Assembly (NCBI GenBank): GCA_002413345.1
Contig: DHWU01000056.1
Coordinates: 14,536 to 60,669, forward strand
Source of the DNA: Propionibacteriaceae bacterium UBA5174
Lineage (GTDB): Bacteria > Actinomycetota > Actinomycetes > Propionibacteriales > Propionibacteriaceae
Length of the DNA stretch: 46,134 bases
Direction of reading: 5' to 3'
In this document: one piece after another, positions 25,437 to 31,840 of the stretch
How positions within the stretch are numbered: the first letter of the stretch is position 1
Layout: the number at the start of each line of letters is the position of its first letter
Translations under genes and position numbers: made by a program
Notes under the pieces: model-generated
Databases searched by the model: none
Seen by the model: only the letters and a program-made list of their open reading frames with translations
What the model was told of the DNA's origin: nothing

Positions 25437-26180
25437 GTGCGCTGGCCGGGATGGAAACGCTGGGTGGTCGGCGGAGTCGTGTTCGCCCTTGTGGCGGTCC
25501 TGGCACTGGCCGGATTGCTGTGGGAGGGCGTGGTGCAGGCCAACAACCCATCGAGGGAGCGGTACCCAGTGTGGGGTGTCGATGTGTCCCGCTACCAAGG
25601 CGACATCGACTGGCCGGTGCTCGCCGGGCAGGGCATCGAATTCGCCTACATCAAAGCCACCGAAGGTGGCAGCAGCATCGATCCCCGGTTCGCTACCAAC
25701 CTGGCTGGCGCCACCGCTGCTGGGCTCCGGGTCGGCGCTTACCACTTCTTCAGCTTTGAGAGCCCCGGAGCGACCCAGGCCGACAACATCATCAGCACCG
25801 TCCCGGTCGACACCGGCATGTTGCCGGTCGCGATCGACGTGGAGTTCTACGACGATTTCTGGACCAGCCCCGCCCCCGCCGACGACGTCCGACGCGAACT
25901 GGCCGACCTCTTGGAGCGGCTCACTGCCCACTACGGTACGGCGCCGATCATCTACACGACCGTGGATGTTTACAACCGCTACATCGCAGGCACGTTCCCC
26001 GGCACCGACATCTGGATCCGCGACATCTGGCGCGAGCCGACCCTTTCCGACCGACGAGCTTGGCGGTTCTGGCAGTTCAGCGAACGCTTCCGACTCGAGG
26101 GCTACTCCGGTGAGGAACGCTATATCGACCTCAACGTCTACGCAGGCGACCGTAGCCAATGGGAGCAGTACCGGCGATGA
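25437..26180 (+). CDS. GH25 muramidase-like membrane-anchored lysozyme
   Basis: The 247-aa protein has one N-terminal membrane segment (WVVGGVVFALVAVLALAGLL) and a GH25 domain: GVDVSRYQGDIDW at the start, IKATEGGSSIDPRF, AYHFFSF, a catalytic VAIDVEF stretch, and WQFSERF with a final DLNVYAG. Asp and Glu in DVEF are the expected catalytic acids. It would cleave peptidoglycan outside the membrane. GTG 25437 has AAGGGG 8 nt upstream; GTG 25428 is also possible but lies too close to that box. Confidence 0.88.
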   Translation: MRWPGWKRWVVGGVVFALVAVLALAGLLWEGVVQANNPSRERYPVWGVDVSRYQGDIDWPVLAGQGIEFAYIKATEGGSSIDPRFATNLAGATAAGLRVGAYHFFSFESPGATQADNIISTVPVDTGMLPVAIDVEFYDDFWTSPAPADDVRRELADLLERLTAHYGTAPIIYTTVDVYNRYIAGTFPGTDIWIRDIWREPTLSDRRAWRFWQFSERFRLEGYSGEERYIDLNVYAGDRSQWEQYRR

Positions 26181-26291
26181 ACAGCTCACTGGCCCGGTCG
26201 GCTGCCCAAAGGGCCTAGCCCAGTGCGGGCCGTACGCGCCCAACAGCGCAACCGCGAAGGCGAGGTCAGGGTGAAACGAGTACAAGCCGCC

Positions 26292-26336
26292 TTGAGCACC
26301 CACCCCACTTGACGTACACTTTTCTGTACAGGAAGG
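26292..26336 (+). promoter_or_regulatory. yefM-yoeB promoter and YefM operator
   Basis: A -35 TTGAGC (26292-26297), a 17-bp spacer and -10 TACACT (26315-26320) can be drawn. CGTACA (26313-26318) and TGTACA (26325-26330) lie 12 bp apart centre to centre, which is the published arrangement of YefM-YoeB operators with TGTACA cores. The first hexamer overlaps the -10 box, so binding would block transcription. AGGAAGGGG just before the ATG is the ribosome site. Confidence 0.7.
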
Positions 26337-26343
26337 GGTGACC

Positions 26344-26601
26344 ATGAAGACCCTCAGCTACACGGAGTCCCGAGCGCACTACGCCGACGTCCTCAACTCG
26401 GTGATCAATGATCGCGAAGAAGTGGTGATCACTCGCGCCGGTCACGAATCGGTCGTCATCGTCTCGCTGGAGGACTACGAAGCCCTCAAAGAGACCGCCT
26501 ACCTGATGCGCTCCCCCGCCAATGCCCGCCGCCTACTCGACGCCATGGAACGCCTCGAAGCTGGACGCGGCCAGACCCACGACCTGGTCGACGCCGACTA
26601 A
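26344..26601 (+). CDS. yefM: YefM-family antitoxin (Phd/YefM)
   Basis: The 85-aa protein has the Phd/YefM N-terminal fold: LSYTESRAHYADVLNSV, REEVVITRAGHESVVIVS and LEDYEALKETAYLM, followed by an acidic tail that would wrap the toxin. It neutralises YoeB and represses its own promoter. ATG 26344 fits the GGAAGGGG box best; GTG 26338 is too close. The toxin begins 2 bp after its stop. Confidence 0.95.
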   Translation: MKTLSYTESRAHYADVLNSVINDREEVVITRAGHESVVIVSLEDYEALKETAYLMRSPANARRLLDAMERLEAGRGQTHDLVDAD

Positions 26602-26603
26602 CC

Positions 26604-26864
26604 ATGCTGCTGGTTTGGGACGAGAACGCCTGGGAGGACCACCTGTGGTGGCAGGCTCAAGACCGCAGAGTGCTCAAGCGGATCAACGCACTGATCCAAG
26701 ACATTGCCCGCAACGGCAACGAGGGCATCGGCAAACCCGAAGCACTCAAACACGACTTCGCTGGCTACTGGTCGCGCCGGATCACCGACGAACACCGCCT
26801 GGTCTACAAAGTCGTAGGTGACGAGATCCGCATCGCGGCCTGCCGCTACCACTACGGACGGTGA
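26604..26864 (+). CDS. yoeB: YoeB-family mRNA interferase toxin
   Basis: The 86-aa protein is a near-textbook YoeB. The catalytic residues E46, R65 and H83 (in CRYHYGR) keep the same numbering as in E. coli. It binds the ribosome and cuts mRNA in the A site. It forms a type II pair with yefM. Codons 24 to the end and the following ~260 bp are present a second time at 31403 onwards, so part of this gene served as a duplication or recombination site. Confidence 0.96.
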   Translation: MLLVWDENAWEDHLWWQAQDRRVLKRINALIQDIARNGNEGIGKPEALKHDFAGYWSRRITDEHRLVYKVVGDEIRIAACRYHYGR

Positions 26865-27125
26865 CTTCGCGCCACCGATTCAAACCACGCGTGCAGCGGG
26901 TTGGTGGCTTGGTGCGGCCCTGCCGACGGCAGGTAGACAGACCCCAGTGGACGCGCCGAGTCCAGGAGCCCCCCGCCGAGCCCCCCGCCGAGCCCCCACC
27001 TAAGCTGGCTGAGCCTGTCGAAGCAGTCGCCACCCACTCAGCACCTACGCCCAGCCCGCTCGGAAAACTTGTCCAACACGTCGATCACATCCTGGGCGAT
27101 GAACACCCGGTCGACCTTCCGGCCC
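26673..27125. repeat. Left copy of the ~450-bp direct repeat bounding the defence block
   Basis: It runs from yoeB codon 24, across the intergenic spacer, into the 3' end of a fic gene. The matching copy begins at 31403. The offset is 4730 bp in the toxin part and 4719 bp at the fic stop, because this copy has an extra 11-12 bp (a second CCGCCGAGCCCCC unit near 26990). The copies differ at scattered positions, so the duplication is not very recent. Confidence 0.85.
27038..27120 (-). pseudogene. fic 3'-terminal remnant
   Basis: Read on the minus strand it encodes RVFIAQDVIDVLDKFSERAG and then RRC-stop, which matches the last 23 residues of the intact Fic protein (ends at 31757) with two or three changes. 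The homology stops near 27125. It is a broken end left by the event that formed the repeat. Between here and 27264 no gene is visible. Confidence 0.8.
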
Positions 27126-27264
27126 GGCCGGGTCACTCCACTCCGCTACACCAGGACACGACCGAGGGGCCGCGACCAGATGCCTGCGGATCAGCTATCC
27201 GAGTCGATTGGCGACAGAGTCGGGCTCTCCTGCGTCCATCTCGCGCCAACGCATCTTCGCGCGA

Positions 27265-28068
27265 CTAAGTCTTCGCAATCACGCCTAGTAGATGAGGAGC
27301 GAAGCACCAAAGGGCTCCGCCCACAGCAAGCAGCGCGAACATGACGCCCGACGCCCTTGGCACCCACACTTCACTTGAAGTGAAGGAGCGATACACCTTG
27401 GGATCGCGGCCCTCCTTTAGCGCGAACCACTCGGCATCGAAAGGTGCCGCCGCCAACTCGCGCTCCAGCCGGTTAATCACCCTGAACTTGCCACGATTGA
27501 GTTGGCCGAACGAAACAAGAAGGCTATGCCAGCTGATTGAGAATGCTAGCCCTGTAACGCCCACCAAGATCATGCCGATCTGCCGCGCCAGGGCATCGGC
27601 CTGCCCACCAAGCATCCAGCCCAAGGCTGTGATGAGCACGCCCACAGCGGTAAGGAAGAAGGTGTTTACGCTTTGTCGGCGCGACACTAGAGCTTCAGAC
27701 GTCTCCAACATCGCTTTGAAGAGGTCCATCAATTGCCCTGGATCCCGCGCGGGCAAGCCGGTAGGAAATAGACGCGAATCAAGATCATCGCCCCCGACCG
27801 CATCTCTGATGGCCCGAACAAAGACCTCATCCTTTGAAGCGGTGTCATGATCCAGCTCAGCGAACGGGACAATGGCGCCATGGCTCGGCATCCTGTCAGA
27901 CGCCCATGCCGACCACGCATCGTGGACATCAGACGCGGTGACCGCCATCCCCTTGGCGAAGCTGAGCACGGCGTAGATTCGGAACAGGTCATGGACGTCC
28001 CCGTCGGGCAACTCCGCGGCATCAACCTTCGAGCGGATGACTTCTGCCCTGTCGTCAACGTAGGTCAC
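27265..28068 (-). CDS. DUF7701 + RipA/8xMP-like membrane protein (putative TIR-system effector)
   Basis: The 267-aa protein has an N-terminal soluble domain with YAVLSFAKGMAVTASDVHDA and PFAEL, which I recall as DUF7701. Then comes a membrane part with three helices (about residues 135-155, 163-185 and 240-260). The conserved block between them, GQLNRGKFRVINRLERELAAAP then FDAEW and RDPKVYRSFT, is that of the RipA/8xMP octameric membrane proteins. GTG 28066-28068 overlaps the stop of the TIR gene by one base and has GGAGG 5 nt upstream; a longer GTG start at 28080 is possible. As the only membrane protein of the operon it is the effector candidate, for example a pore triggered by a nucleotide signal. 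That is inference. Confidence 0.72.
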   Translation of the reverse strand: MTYVDDRAEVIRSKVDAAELPDGDVHDLFRIYAVLSFAKGMAVTASDVHDAWSAWASDRMPSHGAIVPFAELDHDTASKDEVFVRAIRDAVGGDDLDSRLFPTGLPARDPGQLMDLFKAMLETSEALVSRRQSVNTFFLTAVGVLITALGWMLGGQADALARQIGMILVGVTGLAFSISWHSLLVSFGQLNRGKFRVINRLERELAAAPFDAEWFALKEGRDPKVYRSFTSSEVWVPRASGVMFALLAVGGALWCFAPHLLGVIAKT

Positions 28069-28472
28069 TAGTCCCTCCACTTCGCGATCAGATCAGTGAG
28101 ATCGGGGATGTTCCAGGGAAGGACGGACGCTTCTTCCAACCCTTCCGGCAACAGCGTGGCAGCACCAGCGGGCGCCCGGATGGCTATGACGGGCTTACCC
28201 AGACGCACACTCTCTGCGATCTCCCACGCAACTGGCCAGGACTCGTGAGTGCTGCGGCCTATGATCACTACGGTGCCCGCGGAGCGGCGGATACGCTCCG
28301 ATGAGGCTTCCTGCCATACCTCGTCGAGTCGTTCCTGAACCGAGTAATCCAAGAAACCGATCCCGCGCTCAGTGAGACTCTTGACTAACGCGTCTCTCAA
28401 AGCCGAGTCCTCCATCTGGAAGCTAACGAACACTGGGAGAGGTCTCTGTCCATCTACCATGGCCGGTCCCAT
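28068..28472 (-). CDS. TIR-like protein, second copy (ThsB/DUF1863-like)
   Basis: The protein is 134 aa from ATG 28470-28472. The fold order is PVFVSFQMED (strand A), GIGFLDYSVQE, RIRRSAGTVVIIGRST (strand C) and VAWEIAESVRLGKPVIAI with Glu84, at the position of the TIR catalytic glutamate. This is the arrangement of the MTH538/DUF1863 TIR-like proteins to which Thoeris ThsB belongs. TTG 28497-28499 would add nine residues and overlap the upstream gene. It is clearly diverged from the first TIR protein, so the two may recognise different triggers or form a heteromer. Confidence 0.75.
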   Translation of the reverse strand: MGPAMVDGQRPLPVFVSFQMEDSALRDALVKSLTERGIGFLDYSVQERLDEVWQEASSERIRRSAGTVVIIGRSTHESWPVAWEIAESVRLGKPVIAIRAPAGAATLLPEGLEEASVLPWNIPDLTDLIAKWRD

Positions 28473-28482
28473 CTGTCCGAGG

Positions 28483-28860
28483 CTAACGAGCTCCCCCAAC
28501 GAGTGCCTTCAGATTTGCCCAGTTCCACTCATAGACCTTGTCCGACGCCCAGGCCGCGCTGGGCCGGGTGCATCCATCAGCGTGCCCCTGGAGCAGGAAA
28601 TACGGCTTACCTTCCTGCCGCGCGAGCGTTAGTTCCACGCTGACGCCTTCGGCAGTATGGGTATGGTATCCACAGATAACGGCGACCGCATCCGATCGCC
28701 GAATCCGAAATAGTGCTTCCGTCCGCCAAGCGCTGGAGGCGGTCTTAATCGACCAATCGCTGATCTCAAATGGAGAATCCGAGTTGCGAGACTGACCCAC
28801 CAGCGCTTCTTTTAGGAAGGCATCGTGATCGTAGTCATAGCTGATGAAAACGCGTGACAT
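28483..28860 (-). CDS. TIR-like protein, first copy (ThsB/DUF1863-like)
   Basis: The 125-aa protein starts MSRVFISYDYDHDAFLKEAL, then FEISDWSIKTA, RIRRSDAVAVICGYHT, VSVELTLARQEGKPYFLL with Glu76, and ends with KVYEWNWANLKALVGG. That succession is typical of ThsB-like TIR proteins, which make cyclic ADP-ribose isomers on infection. ATG 28858-28860 has a perfect AGGAGG box 5 nt upstream, the best of the operon. The second TIR gene begins 10 bp after its TAG stop. It is the first gene of a tight three-gene operon. Confidence 0.82.
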   Translation of the reverse strand: MSRVFISYDYDHDAFLKEALVGQSRNSDSPFEISDWSIKTASSAWRTEALFRIRRSDAVAVICGYHTHTAEGVSVELTLARQEGKPYFLLQGHADGCTRPSAAWASDKVYEWNWANLKALVGGAR

Positions 28861-29314
28861 GTATCCTCCTCAAAGGGAGCCACACAACATAATGCGGCGG
28901 GCAACCTCAGACCTAAGGTCACCGTAACAGTAAGGCGGCGAGACGGCGCCGAGGCTCCTCACCGCGCGGGCGGATTGGCTGTTTCACCAGCTGTCTGCGG
29001 TGGGCCCCCTCCAGGCAGCCCGCTCAAGGTGTCATCTCCCGTGCCCAAACGTCTCGATCGTCGACGCATCTGGCTAGGAGTCGGGCTTGATGACGGTATG
29101 GCGCGACTCCTGAGCTAGCGCAAGCTCGCCAGGGCCTGCGCGGGCGGCTGAGGGGAAGACCTCAGGCACGACCTGTTGACCGCCAGTCAGCACGGGATTG
29201 TGGACCGACTCCATCCCTGCTCCCGTACCGCCAGCCGCTCGAACACCGGGGGTTCACCCCCAATCTATGTCGGGCTTCCGCGCCTCGCAGCCCTCCACGG
29301 CGGGGCTAGTCAGG
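28861..29314. other. Structured 454-bp intergenic region between the two defence operons
   Basis: No protein gene is visible. AGGAGTCG (29076-29083) pairs with CGACTCCT (29104-29111), extended by GCT/AGC with one bulge. GAGCT-AGCGCA-AGCTC (29112-29127) and GGGGG-TTCA-CCCCC (29248-29261) form further hairpins. It must contain the promoter of the TIR operon and the 3' end of the RT/HEPN transcript. A small RNA belonging to the RT system is possible but unproven. Confidence 0.45.
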
Positions 29315-29860
29315 TCATGGGGCCGTCTTGTCCAACTCCTGCACGCATCGAACACAAACCTCGGCGCATCTGTCCACCATCTCCGCATTGACGACGATGT
29401 CGTACCCAATGCGGTCCACAGCGGCTGCCTTAAGTCGGTCGTACACCTGGGGTTTGCGTTGCGAGTGCGTTAGCTCTCCGCGCCGATGCATGATCGCGTT
29501 GCGAGCGTCGTAAAAGCCCCACATGGGCCCGAACGAGGGGCATTCCTTCTCCACGTCGACACCGAAGCGGTCGTTCCAGACCTGGACCTTGGTGGGCCAC
29601 GCCTTTATGGCACCGGGGCTACTCCCAGCGGCCAGCAGGACGTTCTCTGCGTACTGCTCCACGATGCCTACGATGTTTGCAACTGCCAGTTGGGTTGCGC
29701 GATCGCCGAAACTCGCGCCCGGTCCGCCGAAGCGCCCGGCGCGCACGAGTCCCGTGTCGCACTTAAGTGCGACACCGTAGTCGTGCGCGACAAGGCGGAT
29801 GTCGCTGACGGCGTTCTCGCCGAGGTCACTGAGTTGCCGGAGAGGGTCTGCCGTGGTCAT
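29315..29860 (-). CDS. HEPN-type protein with RNxxxH motif, partner of the RT
   Basis: The 181-aa, mostly helical protein contains YDARNAIMHRRGEL (residues 117-130). R120-N121 and H125 form the R-x4-H (RNxxxH) signature of catalytic HEPN RNases. The surrounding pattern (ANIVGIVEQYAENVLLAAG earlier in the chain) resembles RiboL-PSP-HEPN domains. ATG 29858-29860 overlaps the RT stop in ATGA fashion; the frame is open to 30226, but that is a shadow of the RT gene. The two proteins are therefore made together. AbiA carries an RT fused to a C-terminal HEPN domain, so this may be the split version. Confidence 0.68.
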   Translation of the reverse strand: MTTADPLRQLSDLGENAVSDIRLVAHDYGVALKCDTGLVRAGRFGGPGASFGDRATQLAVANIVGIVEQYAENVLLAAGSSPGAIKAWPTKVQVWNDRFGVDVEKECPSFGPMWGFYDARNAIMHRRGELTHSQRKPQVYDRLKAAAVDRIGYDIVVNAEMVDRCAEVCVRCVQELDKTAP

Positions 29861-31359
29861 AGGCGCCCAACTTCGAACGCCCACCGCACCCATTCGTCTT
29901 CGGCGATGAGCGTCTGAGCACCTGCATGTCCAGATGGCGCGATCGAACCCAGCGCACGGGCAACGGAGGGTCGGCCAATTTCGGTCATGCCGTCGAACAT
30001 GCCCACAAGACCGTCGGCCGTCACAAGGCCTTTCTCGGCCATCGTCAACGCGAGACCCGCGATGACTGGCTCGGGGTTGTTGGGGTCTTTCCAGATTCCT
30101 TCGAGCCATGCTCGCTGCCTCGAGCCGTTGCCGTACGACCCGGCGATCTCGCGCACGGACGGCGCCACCCACCAGGCCTGCCAGGGGGTTAGGTACGGGT
30201 TCTTGTTGAGGAACTCCTCGAACCATGTAACGGCAATCGTCGGCTCATCACTGGAGCTTTCGAGATAGCGAGATACGTATGGGGTGAGGGTCTGTTCGGT
30301 TCGCAAGATGAGACTGCATGAGCGGAGGACATCCAAGTCTGTCGGTTGCGTCCGAAGCACCGGCAGCGCCCACCGCACGAGCTCAGCCAGGACTCCCATC
30401 TTGTCTTGCTCGTATTTATTGAGGCTGTTCGCCCGACGCGCCAGCCCGTGCCAGTCGGCCAGTACCTGGCGCGCGGCGCCCACATCGCCCTGCTCAGGTG
30501 GAGTCTCAATCACGTCGTCGCCGTCATACGACAGCGACAAGTCGGTGAGGTCCTTTTTGACCTGCTCAGAGATTTCCTTAAGGACCTTCTCTCGAACACC
30601 CAGCGCCGCCTCATAGGTGTCGCGCAGCCGGATGATGGTCTTGGAGTCGTTCAACACGAGTCCCACCCCACGGCATTCCCGTTCCAACGCGTCGACGGCG
30701 TTGAGGGCGTCGCTCCATGAGTCGGCTGCGATTCGGAAGTCGTCGTTGTACCGCCATACGGCCAGCCCCTGGCGGAGCAACCGCCGCTCGACAACGGAGA
30801 GGTACGCCTCTGCCAGCACGTCGGATGACCCCGACTGCTGCGGCAGTCCATAGGAGCGCCCGATGAGCCCGGCAAGAAGCCCGGTCAATGCGTCCACTCC
30901 GTCGGAGTCGCCTGTCCGTGCAAGAAGCTCGCGAGCCAAGAGGCCGTGGTCGACATACTGATAGTAGGCAGTGACGTCGGACGACACGACGTACTTTGGC
31001 GCCTTCACCGCGCGCAGTGGCGCGTTTAGGAATGTGTTGTAGGCGTTGCGCGAGCGGTCCGGTTCGGCGAGCTTGCTCTCCCAGCGGTTGACGAGCGCTC
31101 GGTAGAGGACCCTGTCACGGGCGCAGAGTTCAGCAACTGGGCGAACTCCGTGGCGGTGCTTACGAACCGATACAACTCGGCTGGGCACGGGGGCGAACTC
31201 GACTGTGCATCGGCGATAGGCCCATTCGCCACCTCCATCATGCATCCACAGGGTCGTCATCGGGCCGTCGTGCGGAACAAGCGGGCGGTTCGCAAACGCT
31301 TCATCCATCATCGCGGTGTCGAAGGCATCGACAGTCAGCAGGTCCCTTGCTATGCGCAT
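29857..31359 (-). CDS. Reverse transcriptase of the defence-associated (Abi/UG) type
   Basis: The 500-aa protein has RT motif A in KYVVSSDVTAYYQYVDH with catalytic D128, the motif 4 region GLPQQSGSSDVLAEAYL (171-187, with PQQ instead of the usual PQG), and motif C VWRYNDDFRI with YNDD at 204-207. The C-terminal ~240 residues are helical and carry no maturase, HNH or protease domain. There is no group II intron or retron arrangement. These features fit the UG/Abi class of antiviral RTs. ATG 31357-31359 has a GGAGA box. It is coupled to a HEPN gene. The promoter must lie near or inside the right repeat. Confidence 0.85.
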   Translation of the reverse strand: MRIARDLLTVDAFDTAMMDEAFANRPLVPHDGPMTTLWMHDGGGEWAYRRCTVEFAPVPSRVVSVRKHRHGVRPVAELCARDRVLYRALVNRWESKLAEPDRSRNAYNTFLNAPLRAVKAPKYVVSSDVTAYYQYVDHGLLARELLARTGDSDGVDALTGLLAGLIGRSYGLPQQSGSSDVLAEAYLSVVERRLLRQGLAVWRYNDDFRIAADSWSDALNAVDALERECRGVGLVLNDSKTIIRLRDTYEAALGVREKVLKEISEQVKKDLTDLSLSYDGDDVIETPPEQGDVGAARQVLADWHGLARRANSLNKYEQDKMGVLAELVRWALPVLRTQPTDLDVLRSCSLILRTEQTLTPYVSRYLESSSDEPTIAVTWFEEFLNKNPYLTPWQAWWVAPSVREIAGSYGNGSRQRAWLEGIWKDPNNPEPVIAGLALTMAEKGLVTADGLVGMFDGMTEIGRPSVARALGSIAPSGHAGAQTLIAEDEWVRWAFEVGRL

Positions 31360-31402
31360 GTCTCCATCTCAACACAGGAAACCGGCGGTCCTGGGTCCGC
31401 CA

Positions 31403-31594
31403 CTCAAGCGGATCAACGCAGAGATTCAAGACATTGCCCGCAACGGCAACGAGGGCATCGGCAAACCCGAAGCACTCAAACACGACTTCGCTGGCTACTG
31501 GTCGCGCCGGATCACCGACGAACACCGCCTGGTCTACAAACTCGTCGACGACGAGATCCGCATCGCGGCCTGCCGCTACCACTACGGACGGTGA
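31403..31594 (+). pseudogene. yoeB: Truncated yoeB (lacks codons 1-23)
   Basis: The frame matches YoeB from residue 24 (LKRIN) to the end with only a few substitutions and keeps E46, R65 and H83, but there is no antitoxin gene and the first helix is missing. An open frame continues upstream to 31316 with unrelated residues running antisense to the RT gene, so a fusion product is possible but improbable. It is a remnant of the duplication. Confidence 0.82.
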
Positions 31595-31840
31595 CTTCCC
31601 GCCACCGATTCAAACCACGCGTGCAGCGGGTTGGTGGCTTGGTGCGGCCCTGCCGACGGCAGGTAGACAGACCCCCAATGGACGCGCCGAGTCCAGGAGC
31701 CCCCCGCCGAGCCCCCACCTAAGCTGGCTGAGCCTGTCGAAGCAGTCGCCACCCACTCAGCACCTACGCCCAGCCCGCTCAGAGAACTCATCCAACACGT
31801 CGATTGCATCCTGGGCGATGAACACCCGGTCGCGCTTCCG
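31403..31840. repeat. Right copy of the ~450-bp direct repeat
   Basis: It matches 26673-27125 with about 90% or better identity by eye: the yoeB 3' part, the spacer with CTGAGCCTGTCGAAGC, then the 3' end of the intact fic gene, on the opposite strand. The RT start lies 43 bp to its left. The block 27126-31402 is what differs between the two copies. Confidence 0.85.

Noticed and set aside
26865..27344. Several short open frames between yoeB and the membrane-protein gene
   Set aside because: They consist of Pro/Arg-rich shadow sequence in repeat DNA without ribosome sites; only the fic remnant is supported.
29861..30226. N-terminal extension of the HEPN protein
   Set aside because: The open frame upstream of 29860 is antiparallel-free shadow of the RT gene on the same strand; the ATGA overlap gives a better start.
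29857..31359. Retron or group II intron reverse transcriptase
   Set aside because: The active site is YNDD, there is no maturase or HNH domain, no intron RNA structure, and no msr/msd-like region directly upstream of the gene. The coupled HEPN gene fits abortive-infection systems better.
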